From Trema orientale (lineage: Eukaryota; Streptophyta; Magnoliopsida; Rosales; Cannabaceae), in contig JXTC01000036.1 in NCBI GenBank assembly GCA_002914845.1, positions 1,105,315-1,169,314 of the forward strand: DNA of 64,000 bases, given 5' to 3'. Made by a program: the position numbers and the translations under genes. The notes under the pieces are model-generated. The model did not search any database. It had not been told where the DNA came from and worked only from the letters and a program-made list of their open reading frames with translations. Shown piece by piece: positions 22,012 to 33,714 of this stretch. Position 1 is the first letter of the stretch. Each line of letters starts with the position of its first letter.

Positions 22012-23091
22012 TTTTATGTGGTCAAGATTGACTAATATATCTAGTTCTAGAGATAATATAGATAAACTATTCAACTGTTCTTGTGACATTGTACATCTAA
22101 GGTAAGGCTTTAGCATTTTTAATTGAGAAAAATTCCTTTCTACTGAAGCGACTATTATTGGAATAGTCAAAATATTCTATAAACAACAAAAGTATTAAGA
22201 AAAGAATTTATTCTTTTTATATAATCGTGTGCTTCAATTGTGTTAATTTTTTTCCGTTGGAAAATTCCTTTTAGTACTCTTAATTTAGAAAATAAATCTA
22301 AACCGTCAATATCAGGATCCTCACTATATTTTAGCTCATGTTCAAGATCCAAAAATATTTGTGTATATTTTAAATTGCTCAAATCTACTTTTTAAGGGAA
22401 GAAATTGTTTGATCTATTATGTTAAAGAATAATTAATTCTGAAAGATTCCTCAACAGATTGTATTATTCTTTCGTCGTTAAGATTCTCATCAAATTGTCT
22501 TTTCTACGATTTACTCAGTATTCCTAAAATTTAGGTTCTATTTCCATTTTATTTGCAATCTCTTTAGTTGAAATCATAGCTGATGAAAATTATATTTTCT
22601 CTATAATTTCGAAAAAAAGAAAAGAAAATCTTTCAATTATTCCATAGCAACATCAATTTGTATATCTGTATTTTACAAGGTCTCACTAACGAGTTAACAA
22701 TAAATAATATATTATACCAAATAGTCATACCTAACGAAAATTCCAAATTTTCTAACTTATACATTGCAAGATATTTAGCTTCACTTTTTATTTTAGAATC
22801 TTCACTAATTTCTACTAGTTCAAACAATGCATCTCTTATTTTTGGAGCTTGAAACTTAATTGCTTTAATACTTTCAATACGACTTTTTCTACGTATTTGT
22901 GATAATAATTTGGCAGTCAAATTAGATATATCATTTTGTAGTATTTTCCATAGTTTTATTGAAGAAGAGAATAATGTATACATACGTTGTAAAACTCCGA
23001 AAAATATTATATCTCTAAGACAAGATGTCACTATATCGCAAATTATAAGATTAAGAATATGACAACCATAAGGTGTATAAAATGCTCAACT
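22012..23091 (-). pseudogene. hAT transposase of ZMYM1/TTF-type group (hAT-B), N-terminally truncated
   Basis: Reading leftward from 23091: YGCHILNLI (about 23070), then FFGVLQRMYTLFSSSIKLWK (about 22995), SRIESIKAIKFQAPKIRDAL (about 22885-22830), SEAKYLAMYKLENLEFSLGM and IWYNILFIVN. These match the DUF4371-adjacent core of zinc-finger MYM-type-1-like plant hAT proteins. A frame-broken middle (22390-22630) leads to LEHELKYSEDPDIDGLDLFS (about 22340). The dimerisation domain follows in a shifted frame (PIIVASVERNFSQLKMLK, about 22165-22110, then TMSQEQLNSLSILS). At least two frameshifts and several stops are present. The N-terminal zinc finger and first catalytic part are gone. Confidence 0.85.
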
Positions 23092-23449
23092 GCTTATCTA
23101 GTATTAAACTTTTTTTTTCCCCCTAGCTGTAGTTTTTGTTAGTTTTACGATAGGAACCGGAGAATTTAGCCAAAAATGCTCCATTTTTGTGTTACTATTT
23201 GGATTTCTAGTAAGTGAAGAGTCATACCAGATTTGCTTCCACTATTTACTTGAAAATTTTTGTGTACCACATATTATTGTATCCAATATTGTAGACCAAC
23301 TGACTAAGGTAGAATGGACAACACCAACCCCAAAGCTAAAAAATCTTGTGGCTCATATAAGGATCAAGTTCTTTTTCTCTTTGCTTTTCTTTCTAAATTT
23401 ATTCAAAAATCAAATTGAAAAAGAAAATGAAACTCATCATTTCAACCAA
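23092..23449. other. Intergenic, no feature seen
   Basis: Sequence upstream of the hAT-B fragment. A 124-codon plus-strand open frame (23189-23563) has no recognisable domain and runs into the neighbouring repeat, so it is not called. Confidence 0.4.
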
Positions 23450-24860
23450 AAACCATGGATTAAAATATCATTACATTTGTCTACATTGTCGCGACAATAT
23501 CCGTATTTTGAATTGTCGACATCGATATTGGGTGGAAAGATATTTTTTTATATGGATCCGTAAAATATCCATAAAATATCAACAATATCGATGATATATT
23601 GATATTGGTAAAATAATAGTAAAAAAATGAGCTAATATCAAGATATTTACGGATATTATAGTGACAATATCGTCAACATTTTGAAATTTCGGCAAAAATG
23701 TCGACAATATTTTGATATTGGGCAACTCGGAAACAATTTGGGAAAAAAAAAAAATGTAGAAGGCAAGAAAGATTGAGTTAGACTGATGAAAATTCTATTT
23801 CCATGATTTTCAAACAATGTGCATGGGAACTGATCAAAGTTTATATGGTTACGATCGTGGTTTTTATAATCCTAATAGAGGGTCAAGTTGAGAATTGCAA
23901 AATGAAGGCAATTTCTTTGGCTATAAAATATTTATTCAACTTCCTCTTTAAATTATTATTGATATTTCCATGCACATCTATCAAGATTTTTTATCAAGTT
24001 GGTTAAATTCAAAATATACAATTTATGGCTCTATATTGGAAAAGATCAGTCAACATATATATAGCACATAAATAACTATCTTCAGAACTAATCACGTAGA
24101 ATAATTTGGGAAAGATTTGTTTGGACTAAGACGGGAATTTCTCTTATGATTTTCAGCCTTTTTGAAACTCATTTTAGTATTGAATGAAGTTGATCTATTC
24201 TATATTATCATTGATTTTTATTTATTTACAACATAATTTAGAACTAGTTACATTATGTAGGGTATTAATGTAGAATGTATGAAATAAAATAATGTGATAT
24301 GTATTTTGATTTTAAAAGTGCTATATGAAATGGAATTTGATCGGTTTTTCCACTATATATCCATTAAGATTTTTTATCAAGTTGGGTAAATTCCAAATAC
24401 CCAATTTATGGGTCTATGTTAGAAAAAATCAGTCAACATATGTGACATATAAATAACTATCTTCAGAACTACTCACGCAGAATAATTTGAGAAATATTTG
24501 TTTGGACCAAGACGAGAATTTCTCTTATAATTTTCAATCTTTTTGAAACTCATTTTGGTATTGAATAAATTTGATCTATTCTACAAAATAGTGTGATATG
24601 TATTTTGATTTTAAAAGTGTTACATGAAATGAAATTCAATCATTTTTTCTATTACATATGTAAATTTTATTGTCTTATAAATTATTATAGGATTTTTTTT
24701 TATTGCTTGCTTTAGCATTTTTTAGAGTTTCTCTTGAAAATTTTGAGTTTTAATATAAATTTTGGTAATTTTTCGGAATATTTTCAATATCAATATTATC
24801 ATCGATATTATCCGTAAAATCAAACCTCCACATCGACATTTTAATTATTGCAAAAAACTA
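23450..24860. repeat. 'ATCGATATT' repeat family, copy 1
   Basis: The left part (23460-23740) is built of CGACAATATC, ATCGATATTGG and TCGATGATATATTGATAT units. The right end (24775-24840) has the inverse (TCAATATCAATATTATCATC, then ATCGACATTTT). The interior contains a 383-bp tandem duplication. The left part and interior tail match a second copy at 63480-64000. No coding region or terminal motif identifies the element class; it may be a non-autonomous transposon. Confidence 0.6.
23975..24690. repeat. 383-bp tandem duplication inside the 'ATCGATATT' repeat
   Basis: AAGATTTTTTATCAAGTTGG occurs at 23983 and 24366, followed by parallel sequence (CAGTCAACATAT, AAATAACTATCTTCAGAACT, TTTTTGAAACTCATTTT) in both copies. 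The second copy is shortened at its 3' side. Confidence 0.88.
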
Positions 24861-25389
24861 AAATCAAATTAATCAATTTAGATATTTTTTTTTCGTTTTT
24901 AAAATCTTTCATTATAGGAATCCACACTTAGAATTAATGCGTTTCTTACCATTGCCATATTATATACGTAAAGAAAAAAAAAATGATTTTACTCAGGGTG
25001 GCTAAGGAAGTAAATTTATGACAGTAGTGGCAGTGGCACGGCATACAATACGATGTGAAATGATTTTGCAATCGATTGCTTTATGATTGAAAGAGAGAGA
25101 AACAGAAAAAGTGGGGAAAACTGCCTTTTTTTTCCCAAAAAATTCCAACATCTTTTTGACAAGGAAAGAAAAGAAAAGAAAGAAAAAAGAAAAGACAGGC
25201 TAAAGAATAATAGGCCTTATGTCTTGCTTTATGTGTGAAATTGGAGGGTTTTGGTTCGGCTTTATTTGTGGGTTTTCACTTCTATTGACTTTTTTGTTCT
25301 CTTATAATTAATTTGATGAATAGACCGAGTCACGTATTCAACTACCACCCAAAGGGCAGTCAGAAAATTCAGAATTGAAGGGAAAGGAA

Positions 25390-25421
<32 letters not shown>

Positions 25422-25554
25422 GAACTTCTACTGTTAATTAAACTGAATGACACTGAGCTTTCACATCGTGGAATACTGAAGTTGTGCATGGCTTTTAACG
25501 AAGGCAATTAGGAGACTGATAAAACAGAAAATAGGAGTAGACTTACCGTTGTTA
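24861..25554. other. Intergenic with GA-rich tract
   Basis: It contains A/G-rich stretches at 25160-25195 and a (GA)n microsatellite at 25390-25421. The open frame on the minus strand across the GA tract encodes only a Ser/Leu run and is rejected as a gene. Confidence 0.5.
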
Positions 25555-25870
25555 AAATGGGCCTGGCCCTAATGGGCCAATACAGACACAGTAAGATTGT
25601 GAAGTGGCACGACATTACATTATTAATAAATGTGTCAAGATCGGTATAACGCAGGCACTGGCGCTAAGTAATGGTGTCAAAACCAGCCAACTACATACAA
25701 TTATAAGGTGGCACACCACAGTACGATCACTAACAGCAATAGGCACTATTAGTAACTATGCACAAATACATGCATAAATACGACACACGGCACGATAGGC
25801 ATGATTAATAGACATGATAAACACGATTAACAATAATAAATTTTGCGAAAAATATATGAGATTTTTTTAG
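25555..25870. repeat. 'GGCACGAT' dispersed repeat, copy adjacent to gap 1
   Basis: This stretch has unusual, more GC-rich units: GGGCCTGGCCCTAATGGGCC (25560-25579), GTGGCACGACATTACATTAT and CACGATAGGCATGATTAA, rich in GCACGA/CACGAT motifs. The last unit (about 25790-25850) recurs on the far side of the assembly gap (26554-26610). Such GGCACGA-rich sequences are common plant repeats, but I cannot assign a class. Confidence 0.55.
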
Positions 25871-26358
25871 TATAGTTTTGATTATTAAAAAAATAATAAA
25901 AAAAGCTATTGTACAAACTTAATAAGTTTGGATAAAAAGTTTGATTCAGAAATAATTAGCACTATGGACTAAAACCCACCTTAAGTCACATGCAATATAA
26001 AGAGCTCATAAAAAAACTAAAAAAATTTAAGAAAAAAGATTTTTTTAAAATAAAAATATAGTTTAGGTACTTTAATATCCTATAGGTAGGTTCCAATTTA
26101 GTTGAGACATGCTTAAAATTATAGAAGTTTAAATATTAGTTTTATTTCTCACATGCACTTGTAAATTATAATATCTCAATTTAGACTTGTTTCTATATAA
26201 AATTTTATTTCAATTTAATAAATATTTTTCATATATTACACAATAATAACTAATATTTTTACTATCACTTAGAGATAAATATGAATAATATTAAAATAAC
26301 TAAATTTGGGAGAGCAAAAAAAAAAAAAGAGGAACAACTGGCACGATTACGTTCCTAG

Positions 26359-26553
26359 NNNNNNNNNNNNNNNNNNNNNNNNNNNNNNNNNNNNNNNNNN
26401 NNNNNNNNNNNNNNNNNNNNNNNNNNNNNNNNNNNNNNNNNNNNNNNNNNNNNNNNNNNNNNNNNNNNNNNNNNNNNNNNNNNNNNNNNNNNNNNNNNNN
26501 NNNNNNNNNNNNNNNNNNNNNNNNNNNNNNNNNNNNNNNNNNNNNNNNNNNNN
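26359..26553. other. Assembly gap 1 (195 N)
   Basis: A run of 195 undetermined bases. The sequence just before (GGCACGATTACG, 26340-26351) and just after (CAGCACGATAGACACAAT, 26554-26571) belongs to the same GCACGAT repeat, so the gap probably hides more of that repeat. Confidence 1.
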
Positions 26554-26676
26554 CAGCACGATAGACACAATCAACATGCATGACAGGCACAATTAACAAT
26601 AACAATCATTTTGCATAAAATATACTTAAATTAGATGATTTAAAGGCTTATTAATATCGTTTGAATTTAGAAAGTG

Positions 26677-26718
<42 letters not shown>

Positions 26719-27284
26719 TACAAAAAATAAAATTAAAATATGTTCTAAAAAAAAATAAAGATAAAATTTGTTAAGGGAAAATAACACATAGGGTCCCCAT
26801 TCTTTCCTTGATATACTAGTTAGGTCCCTATTTCTATTCTTTTAAACTTTTGGCTCCCCAACGTTGCAGTTTAGTAGCACTTAGATTCTCTTTTAACACT
26901 TCTGTCAGAAATGAGCGTTAAATGTCATGTGCAGTGCACGTCTTTCACGTAGAAAGGGCAATTGGTAAAAGTAAAGAAAAAAGAAATTTGTCGTTCAAAC
27001 TATTATTTTTATCTTTTTTTATCTCATATCAAAACATAATATCCCTATGTAAATAATTTTTCTAGCAACTTTTAGTCTAAGATTATTGGAGTATTTTACT
27101 TTTGATAGAATTAATCTAAAATTGTGAGTACCACATAAAATGGACAAAATAAATTACCATTATTGAACTTAAATGTTATTATAAGAAACTAATACTTTCA
27201 GGGCATAAATCCCAACAATTGGCTTAGGCCAAGTTGGGCTTATAGTTGGTTTTCACTACGTGTTTCTAATACTTTTACTTATAA
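26554..27284. other. Repeat flank, (TA)n and unassigned repeat-like DNA
   Basis: The GCACGAT repeat continues to about 26610, a (TA)n microsatellite lies at 26679-26720, and 26760-26990 has wording typical of dispersed plant repeats (ATAGGGTCCCCATTC, TTAGGTCCCTATTTC, TTTGGCTCCCCAACG). No terminal repeats were delimited and there is no gene. Confidence 0.45.
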
Positions 27285-27289
27285 AAAAC

Positions 27290-27640
27290 TAAAAACAATT
27301 ACAAAAATACGAAAGTTAAGGCTTTTTTCAAATTTTCGTATGGTTTTTATTAGAAAAATATCAATTTTTAAAAAATATTTAGAAAAATACTATTTTTAAA
27401 ATGGTTACTGATTACCAGTTTCTGAAATATAGTTACCAATTACTAGTTACCAGTTATATACTTATTATAAATACCTTTAATTACTAATTACCAATTTCTG
27501 GAAACTAGTTACGGGTTACGGGTTATTAGTTATTATTTTAGAAAATGATATTTTTCTAAATATTTTTTAAAAAATAGTGTTTTTCTAATAAAAACTATAC
27601 CGCACCTTAAAAAACTGATAACCACTGTATTTTTCAAATT
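27290..27640. mobile_element. Fold-back (MITE-like) element, copy 3
   Basis: This is the clearest copy. The left arm (27338-27402) reads TTTTTATTAGAAAAATATC, then TTTAGAAAAATACTATTTTT. The right arm (27529-27595), reverse complemented, reads TTTTTATTAGAAAAACACTA, then TTTAGAAAAATATCATTTT. The arms match over about 60 bp. The centre holds repeated GTTACCAGTTA/TAACCCGTAAC-type words. It has no coding capacity and the insertion-site duplication is not resolved. Confidence 0.7.
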
Positions 27641-28432
27641 TTTTTTGAAAAATACCGTATAATGTCTAATTTCTCCATCTTCTTTCTCCGTGCTGGACTC
27701 AACTGTTGGCCTAACTTATTTTGATCATTCAGTCCAAATAATATTGATATAGGTTGAGGACTCAAATGGAGCCTGGTTCTAATAAATAGGTAATACAACG
27801 GCACTTGTTCTACTAGTAATGTAAATATTTACTAAAGGTCTTATATCACATTCATGAATTAAATCATAAGAAAATTAATAATTAAATTTGTATCAATTAG
27901 AAATTAATATTTTGCATGTGTATCCCCTCATAAATATCAATACTATTAGTAAAGGTTAAAATTTTTGTTTTCCATTCCAATTATATCTTGCAGTTTCCTT
28001 AAGACAAAATTATGTCGAATTGATAGGCAAACTTTTTTTTATAAGCCTTCATCAATAAAATTATTGCATTGATTTGAAATCTAGATCGTGTCTCTTGATT
28101 TGTTCCTGTTAAGATCTCTAATATTAAATAGTATGTACACAAGTTTATTAATATTTTTAGGAACGTGAAAGACATGCACTATTTGCCTTTAACTTATGAG
28201 TATATGCTCTTAATCACGATATTAATATCAGTAAACGAATTGCACGTGGTCTTATTCAATATAACTAACATACACCGAAGTTTTTACATAGATTCACATT
28301 TCTATATCTCAAAACTCAAAATTATTGTACAAATATCCACAACCTTGAGAAGTAAAAATGTCAAATTTAGTTATGCATAGAGTATTCTCCTTACTATCAT
28401 TTTCTCTCGTGAGAAACATCTGGTGTATGGAG
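27641..28432. other. Intergenic, no feature seen
   Basis: AT-rich sequence. A 71-codon open frame at 28165-28380 has no recognised similarity and is not called. Confidence 0.45.
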
Positions 28433-29785
28433 CCTATATACACCCTTAGGGTGATTCTCTTTCATCTTCTATAGACATCTTTCTTTTTCCCTTATGTTTT
28501 GTGATTGGGATTTTTTTGTAGATTTAATCATGGGTCTTAGAGAAATCACTTAACCTTGCTCCAATCTTAACTTGGACGATTTGGATGGGTCGGTGGTCCC
28601 GATAAAAAAATTCTTGCATAAAATTGGGAAAACAAGATGGAATTGTATTTGATTAGAAAGGGGTTTTGGGAAACAAATTGGCCAATTGCAAAAGACTAGA
28701 AGGTGCTATGAATATGGCTTGGAGAGTCTGTCATCGAGACAAGGTGGAAAAATTTAGTTGTAACAATGTTTTCATGTTTCTATTTGCGACCATGAAAGAT
28801 AAACGCGTGGTTGTAGGCACCATTTTTGGCACTGTGATGCTGAAACTTCCCAAAAGTTGGCACTGCGGTGCCACTTTTCTACTAGTTTGGTACCTCGGCT
28901 TCCCGAGTGCGCCATTTCTTCGTTTGAGCTCCGATTTCCCTCATTGCATTGCGTTATGACCGTATCGGATTCAACTTTAATTCTAATAGTTCAAAAGACC
29001 CATTTGTGAGGCACAAATTCACTTTAATTCACATCAAACACCCTTATTTTATTCTCCTATATACATAAACAAGCAAAACATCAAAACAACTAGTAAAACA
29101 ATTTGTGCCTATATACACCCTTAGGGTGATTCTCTTTCATCTTCTATAGACATCTTTCTTTTTTTCTTATGTTTTGTGATTGGGATTTTTTTGTAGATTT
29201 AATCATAGGTCTTAGAGAAATCACTTAACCTTGCTCTAATCTCAACTTGGACGATTTGGATAGGGTCGGTGGTCCGGATAAAAAAATTCTTGTGTAAAAT
29301 TGGGAAAACAAGATGGAATTGTATTTAATTAGAAAGGGTTTTTGGGAAACAAATTGGCCAATTGCAAAGGACTAGAAGGTGCTATAAATGTGGCTTGGAG
29401 AGTCTGTCATCGAGACAAGGTGGAAAAATTTAGTTGTAACAATGTTTTAATGTTTTATTTGCGACCATGGAAGATAAACGCGTGGTTATAGGCGCCATTT
29501 TTGGCACTGTGATGCCAAAACTTCCCAAGAGTTGGTACTGCGGCGCCACTTTTCTACTAGTTTGGTACCTCGGCTTTCTGAGTGCGCCATTTCTTTGTTT
29601 GAGCTTCGATTTCCCTCATTTGCATTGCGTTATGACCGTATCAGATTCAACTTCAATTCTAATAGTTCAAAAGACCCATTTGTGAGGCATAAATTCACCT
29701 TAATTCATATCAAACACCCTTATTTTATTCTCCTATGTACATAAACAAGCAAAACATCAAAACAACTAGTAAAATAATTGAAATA
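28433..29785 (+). repeat. 675-bp tandem duplication
   Basis: Units start at 28433 and 29108 with CCTATATACACCCTTAGGGT and stay about 97% alike through CTATTTGCGACCATG and AACACCCTTATTTTATTCTC. Each unit joins about 375 bp of unassigned sequence to about 300 bp of the LTR of the neighbouring minus-strand retroelement. The open frames inside (28666-28959, 29467-29685) are shifted between copies and are not genes. Confidence 0.93.
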
Positions 29786-29875
29786 ACTTAAAATAAACAA
29801 GAACATAACAAAACTTAAGGCAAAATAGCACTAAATAACTCCATTTTTATAGACTTAACATATCCCCAAACTTAA

Positions 29876-31095
29876 GATTTTGCTAGTCCTCGAGCAAAAT
29901 AAAAAGAAAAACACTTAAAAATACATAAGAGGTATTATATTGACACTGATGATTTCCAATTGGTTCCTCAAAGCTCACAAAATAGTATAACTTAAAAAAA
30001 AGTGTAAATATTGGTTAAGTATTAAGAATGACTCAATAGCATGTCCCATCTCAGATCAAATTTCATATATATGTATGTGTAAATGCCTTTTTCCTATTAT
30101 TGTATGAAATCTAGATAAATTTATGCAAAAAATATATTAAGCACAAAATCTCAAAGGAAATAATCAAGTTCCATAAGTTTGCTTTTCAAATCCAACTTCA
30201 CTAATATAGATTAACGCAATACCATAGATCAAAAGATCTTCATTAAAATTGTAATGTGGGCTTAGGTGAAGGCATAATATTTTGGATTAAGTAAGCTCAA
30301 ATCATCCTTAAGCACATTAACTCTAGGACTCATATAGAGCTATTCTTTTACACCAAGTAACATGCTAATAAAATCAAAATTTCTTTTCCTTCCATCAACA
30401 CATAGCCAAACACTTATTCTTTTTTTTTTTTTTTAGTTGCACATCACAAACTTATTTCTTTCTTTTATGAATAAGTGTGTAACTCTCTCTCTTTTTTTTT
30501 TTTTTGTATTTGCAATCTCACTTTACCCATCCTCCCATAACATAACATAGCTCAAAATAATTCAATAAGAACTATCAATATGCTCAAAGGGTAAATATTG
30601 AATGATATTATTTGAGGTTAAGCTAATATAGGTGTAGTTGAAAAAGAAATAGCTTTACAAGGCTCGAAATGGGTGTAATAGGGATAAAATATATCATGGT
30701 TAGCTTGAAAGGCTCAAACGGTCTAAAGATGGCCTAAATTCTTTCCTTGGTGAAATGTTATCTAGGATTTCACCTCAATAGATTATCAAGCAAATTCTAG
30801 CACTTGTGAGATTATCAAAATGTCATGTTCACATAAACATTCTCTAGATTCATACACAATTAAAAAATCAAAGCATTGTATTCAAATATAAACTTCCACA
30901 ATTAAAATGGAACTAACACAAGAATTATCCATAAGACTAAGTCAATATCCATATTTTTCAACAAGTTATGCACAAATTCGCCCCAAGTTCTTATCATTAG
31001 AACACAGTAATCATCAAAAATAAGCACAAAATACTTTTATTTATTCAAACACACAATCACACAACTAGAAAAATAAACATATAACAACAAATAAA
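29876..31095. other. Non-coding 3' interior of the LTR element
   Basis: Between the polypurine tract and the short frames. It contains T tracts (30421-30434, 30491-30505) and no coding signal. Confidence 0.5.
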
Positions 31096-31760
31096 CTAAT
31101 ACAAGTACAATCCAACAAGGTTTACTCTCTCCCCTAAACTTAGCATGTAAAATATAAGAAAATTAAAGAACAAAAGAATGAGTTTAGGGATACTCCTCTC
31201 GTTGGCATATAGCCATGAAGTTTGATCTCCTTGAAATGGTACCAACTTCTTGGATTGTACAAAACACGAACATAGAAAAAAATAACACACGAACATGAAA
31301 AAATAAACACTTGGGTTGCCTTCTAAGAAGTACTTGTATTTGGCTTGACTCAAGTAAATGCTCATCAAAGAGCGGTTATGGACCATAAAGTGTGGCATAT
31401 ACCATCACGAATGGGTCTTTATTGCAATGGTCCTCAAGCTTGACCGAGTGTAGATAACTATCGCTCATAAATCCAAAGTGGCTTAATTTTAAATGATCAG
31501 CTTCAAAGAGAAACTTTACCTTCGGTTCAAGCTTATAGAGAGTGTAGTGTTGAGATGGTAGCTTTAATGACAAACAAGACTTCATCGGTAGTATACTTGT
31601 GTAGACCAATGATGTGGCCAAATCATTAGATTCTTGGACTTCCTCATCCACCAACATGTCTTGTGGTTCTTCTTCTTCAAGTTCCCTTAAAGACTCTTCA
31701 AAATGAAAACATTCAAAATCAAACTTTGCCACGTCCTCCATCATTTTATAGGCTTCATCT
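31096..31760 (-). pseudogene. Internal open frames of the LTR element, function unknown
   Basis: Two consecutive minus-strand frames (31744-31376 and 31398-31096) overlap by 23 bp. The first begins MMEDVAKFDFECFHFEESLR and is acidic (ELEEEEPQDM). The second contains FVQSKKLVPFQGDQTSWLYA and ends with LGERVNLVGL. They may be one broken reading frame of this retroelement, perhaps gag-derived or a conserved region of unknown role. I recognise no reverse transcriptase, integrase, protease or zinc knuckle. Confidence 0.45.
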
Positions 31761-32109
31761 TTAGATCTCTCTTCACAAATTGGAAAGCCATATCTATCTT
31801 CAATCTAACTCTTACTTATAGGATTCAAACCTTTCATAAATACTTAGAGTTGGTACTACTTGGGTAATTCGTTGTCGGGTTCTCTACTGGGCCTTATCTT
31901 GAATCTTTTCCAAGCCATATATAAAGGTTCCAAGCCATATTGAGAAAATATTGTGAGGATTTAGTGAAATCTTACCTTAGCTAGCATTATGAACCTCACC
32001 ACAAAAAAAAAAAGTCAAAAAAGAAAAGTTTGTAGTAAAATTAGAATTGGTTGGTATTATTATTAACAAAGAAATAGTGTTTCAATCCCCAGCAATGGCA
32101 TCAAAAACT

Positions 32110-33700
32110 TGTTAGTTGGAATGTGCAACTATAAATTCACATACGCCCGTGCAAGTGTACACGGTCACAAGTAATATAGATTTAGGAATTAGAGTATCGG
32201 ACCCACAAGGATTGATTACGAAGTTTAAGTTAAGTATTCAAATTGGTCAATCCTAACTTTATCCAAACAACAAAAATATGGATTTTTGAGAAATAAATTA
32301 AAGGAAAATAAACTATCATGTAAAATAAATAAAAGCAAGCAATAAGAAAAATGTCTAGATTTACTAATTCCCTAACCATTCCTTAAACACACAATATCCT
32401 AATTCTCCTCTTATATTAATTAATCCACTAGAATTGTCAACCGAGAATTCAAATGTATTCACAAACTCCTTTCTAAGATATAAGTGAAAATACCTATACA
32501 AGCTAATATGTTACTCCTAATACAAATTGACTAGATTTATTAAGTTTAGTTATTCTCACATAAAGGTTACACAAATCACATAGGTATATTCCTATCCTAT
32601 GCAAACTCACCCCACATTAAGTGATCTTATATTATTCTACCTATGTCCAAACCTAAATTCCCCTTCCCAAGTTTATAAAGGTTTCACTCAACAATCTATG
32701 TAGTGATCAATTAAATAGAAAGAATAAGCATAAGGTAAAATAAATAACTCAACAATGGATTATATTAATGAAAGAGGAGAGAAATAAATAAACAAAAGAT
32801 ACTAAGTTGGTTCACATAGTAAAACTAGACAAAAAAGATTTAGTTCATAATATAAATTGAGATCAATAACATTATATTCCAATGAATTCAAGAAATACAA
32901 AATCAAAGGGAGAAAAGTTAAAGAATTCCCCCTTAGAAAAGCTTGAAGGTGTTCATGAAAATTATCAAACTCCTCCTCTAAGGTTGGTTCTTACTCTCTT
33001 AAATCCTTTCTCTAGGATTTGCTCCTAACTATACTACTCTCTAAATATGAAAAATACAAAAAAAAAAAACTCACAAGAAATGAAGAAAAGATGGTATAAA
33101 CAAAAAGTAGTATTGATATTATAGTAAAAATAAAAAAATAGAGGCTTAGAGTATATTTTCTTCTTCTTCTTCTTCCATAGTTGCCTCCTTCTCTTTCTCT
33201 CTATCCTAACATGTCCCTTATAACTCCAAAGATAGAGTTTTAAAGAGGTGGCTCATGCAAACCTAAGGCAGGCCGAATCTGGACCTTTGGATCGTTAAAA
33301 AGTTGATCTCGGCCGTCAATTATTGACCCAGGATGCAGGAGGTGATGCCATGGCACCAAAACTTGCTGAGAGTTGGCACTGCGGTGCCACTTTTCTACTG
33401 GTTTGGCACCTCAACTTTCTGGGTGCGCCATTTCTTCGTTTGAGCTCCGATTTCCCTTATTTTTATTGTATTATGACCGTATCAGATTCAACTTCAACTC
33501 TAATATTTAAAAGACCTATTTGTGAGGCATAAATTTACCTTAATTCACATTAAACACCCTTATTTTATTCTCCTATGTACACAAATAAGCAAAATATCAA
33601 AACAACTAGTAAAATAATTGAAACAACTTAAAATAAACAAGAACATAGCAAAACTTAAAGCAAAATAGCACTAGATAAATCTATTTTTATGGACTTAACA
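32110..33700 (-). repeat. 5' LTR (right side) of the non-autonomous LTR element
   Basis: It has TG...CA termini (TGTTAAGTCC...CCAACTAACA on minus). The outer 370 bp (33330-33700) match 29485-29860. It includes a (CTT)n-like tract near 33160. Confidence 0.7.
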
Positions 33701-33714
33701 ATGGCCTTTCAAAA

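Larger units (their letters stand above)
28433..33700 (-). mobile_element. Non-autonomous LTR retrotransposon (gypsy-like, LARD type)
   Basis: On the minus strand the right-hand LTR runs from 33700 (TGTTAAGTCC) to 32110 (CCAACTAACA), 1591 bp. Just inside it, at 32080-32108, lies TTTTTGATGCCATTGCTGGG, a diverged form of the GGCGCCGTTGCCGGGG leader found after the 5' LTR of many plant Ty3/gypsy elements. At the other end a purine-rich tract (29861-29875, AGTTTGGGGATA on minus) precedes TGTTAAGTCT, the start of the left LTR. The interior (29876-32109, 2.2 kb) has only short open frames and no pol, so the element is non-autonomous. The left LTR matches the right one only over about 29485-29860; beyond that it is replaced by the duplicated 375-bp sequence. 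Confidence 0.65.

Noticed and set aside
25262-25507. Ser/Leu-rich minus-strand frame
   Set aside because: Driven by the (GA)n tract; no start context or domain.
26300-26605. Open frames across gap 1
   Set aside because: They exist only because undetermined bases contain no stops.
28666-29744. Frames inside the 675-bp duplication
   Set aside because: The two copies are open in different frames and the sequence is partly LTR.
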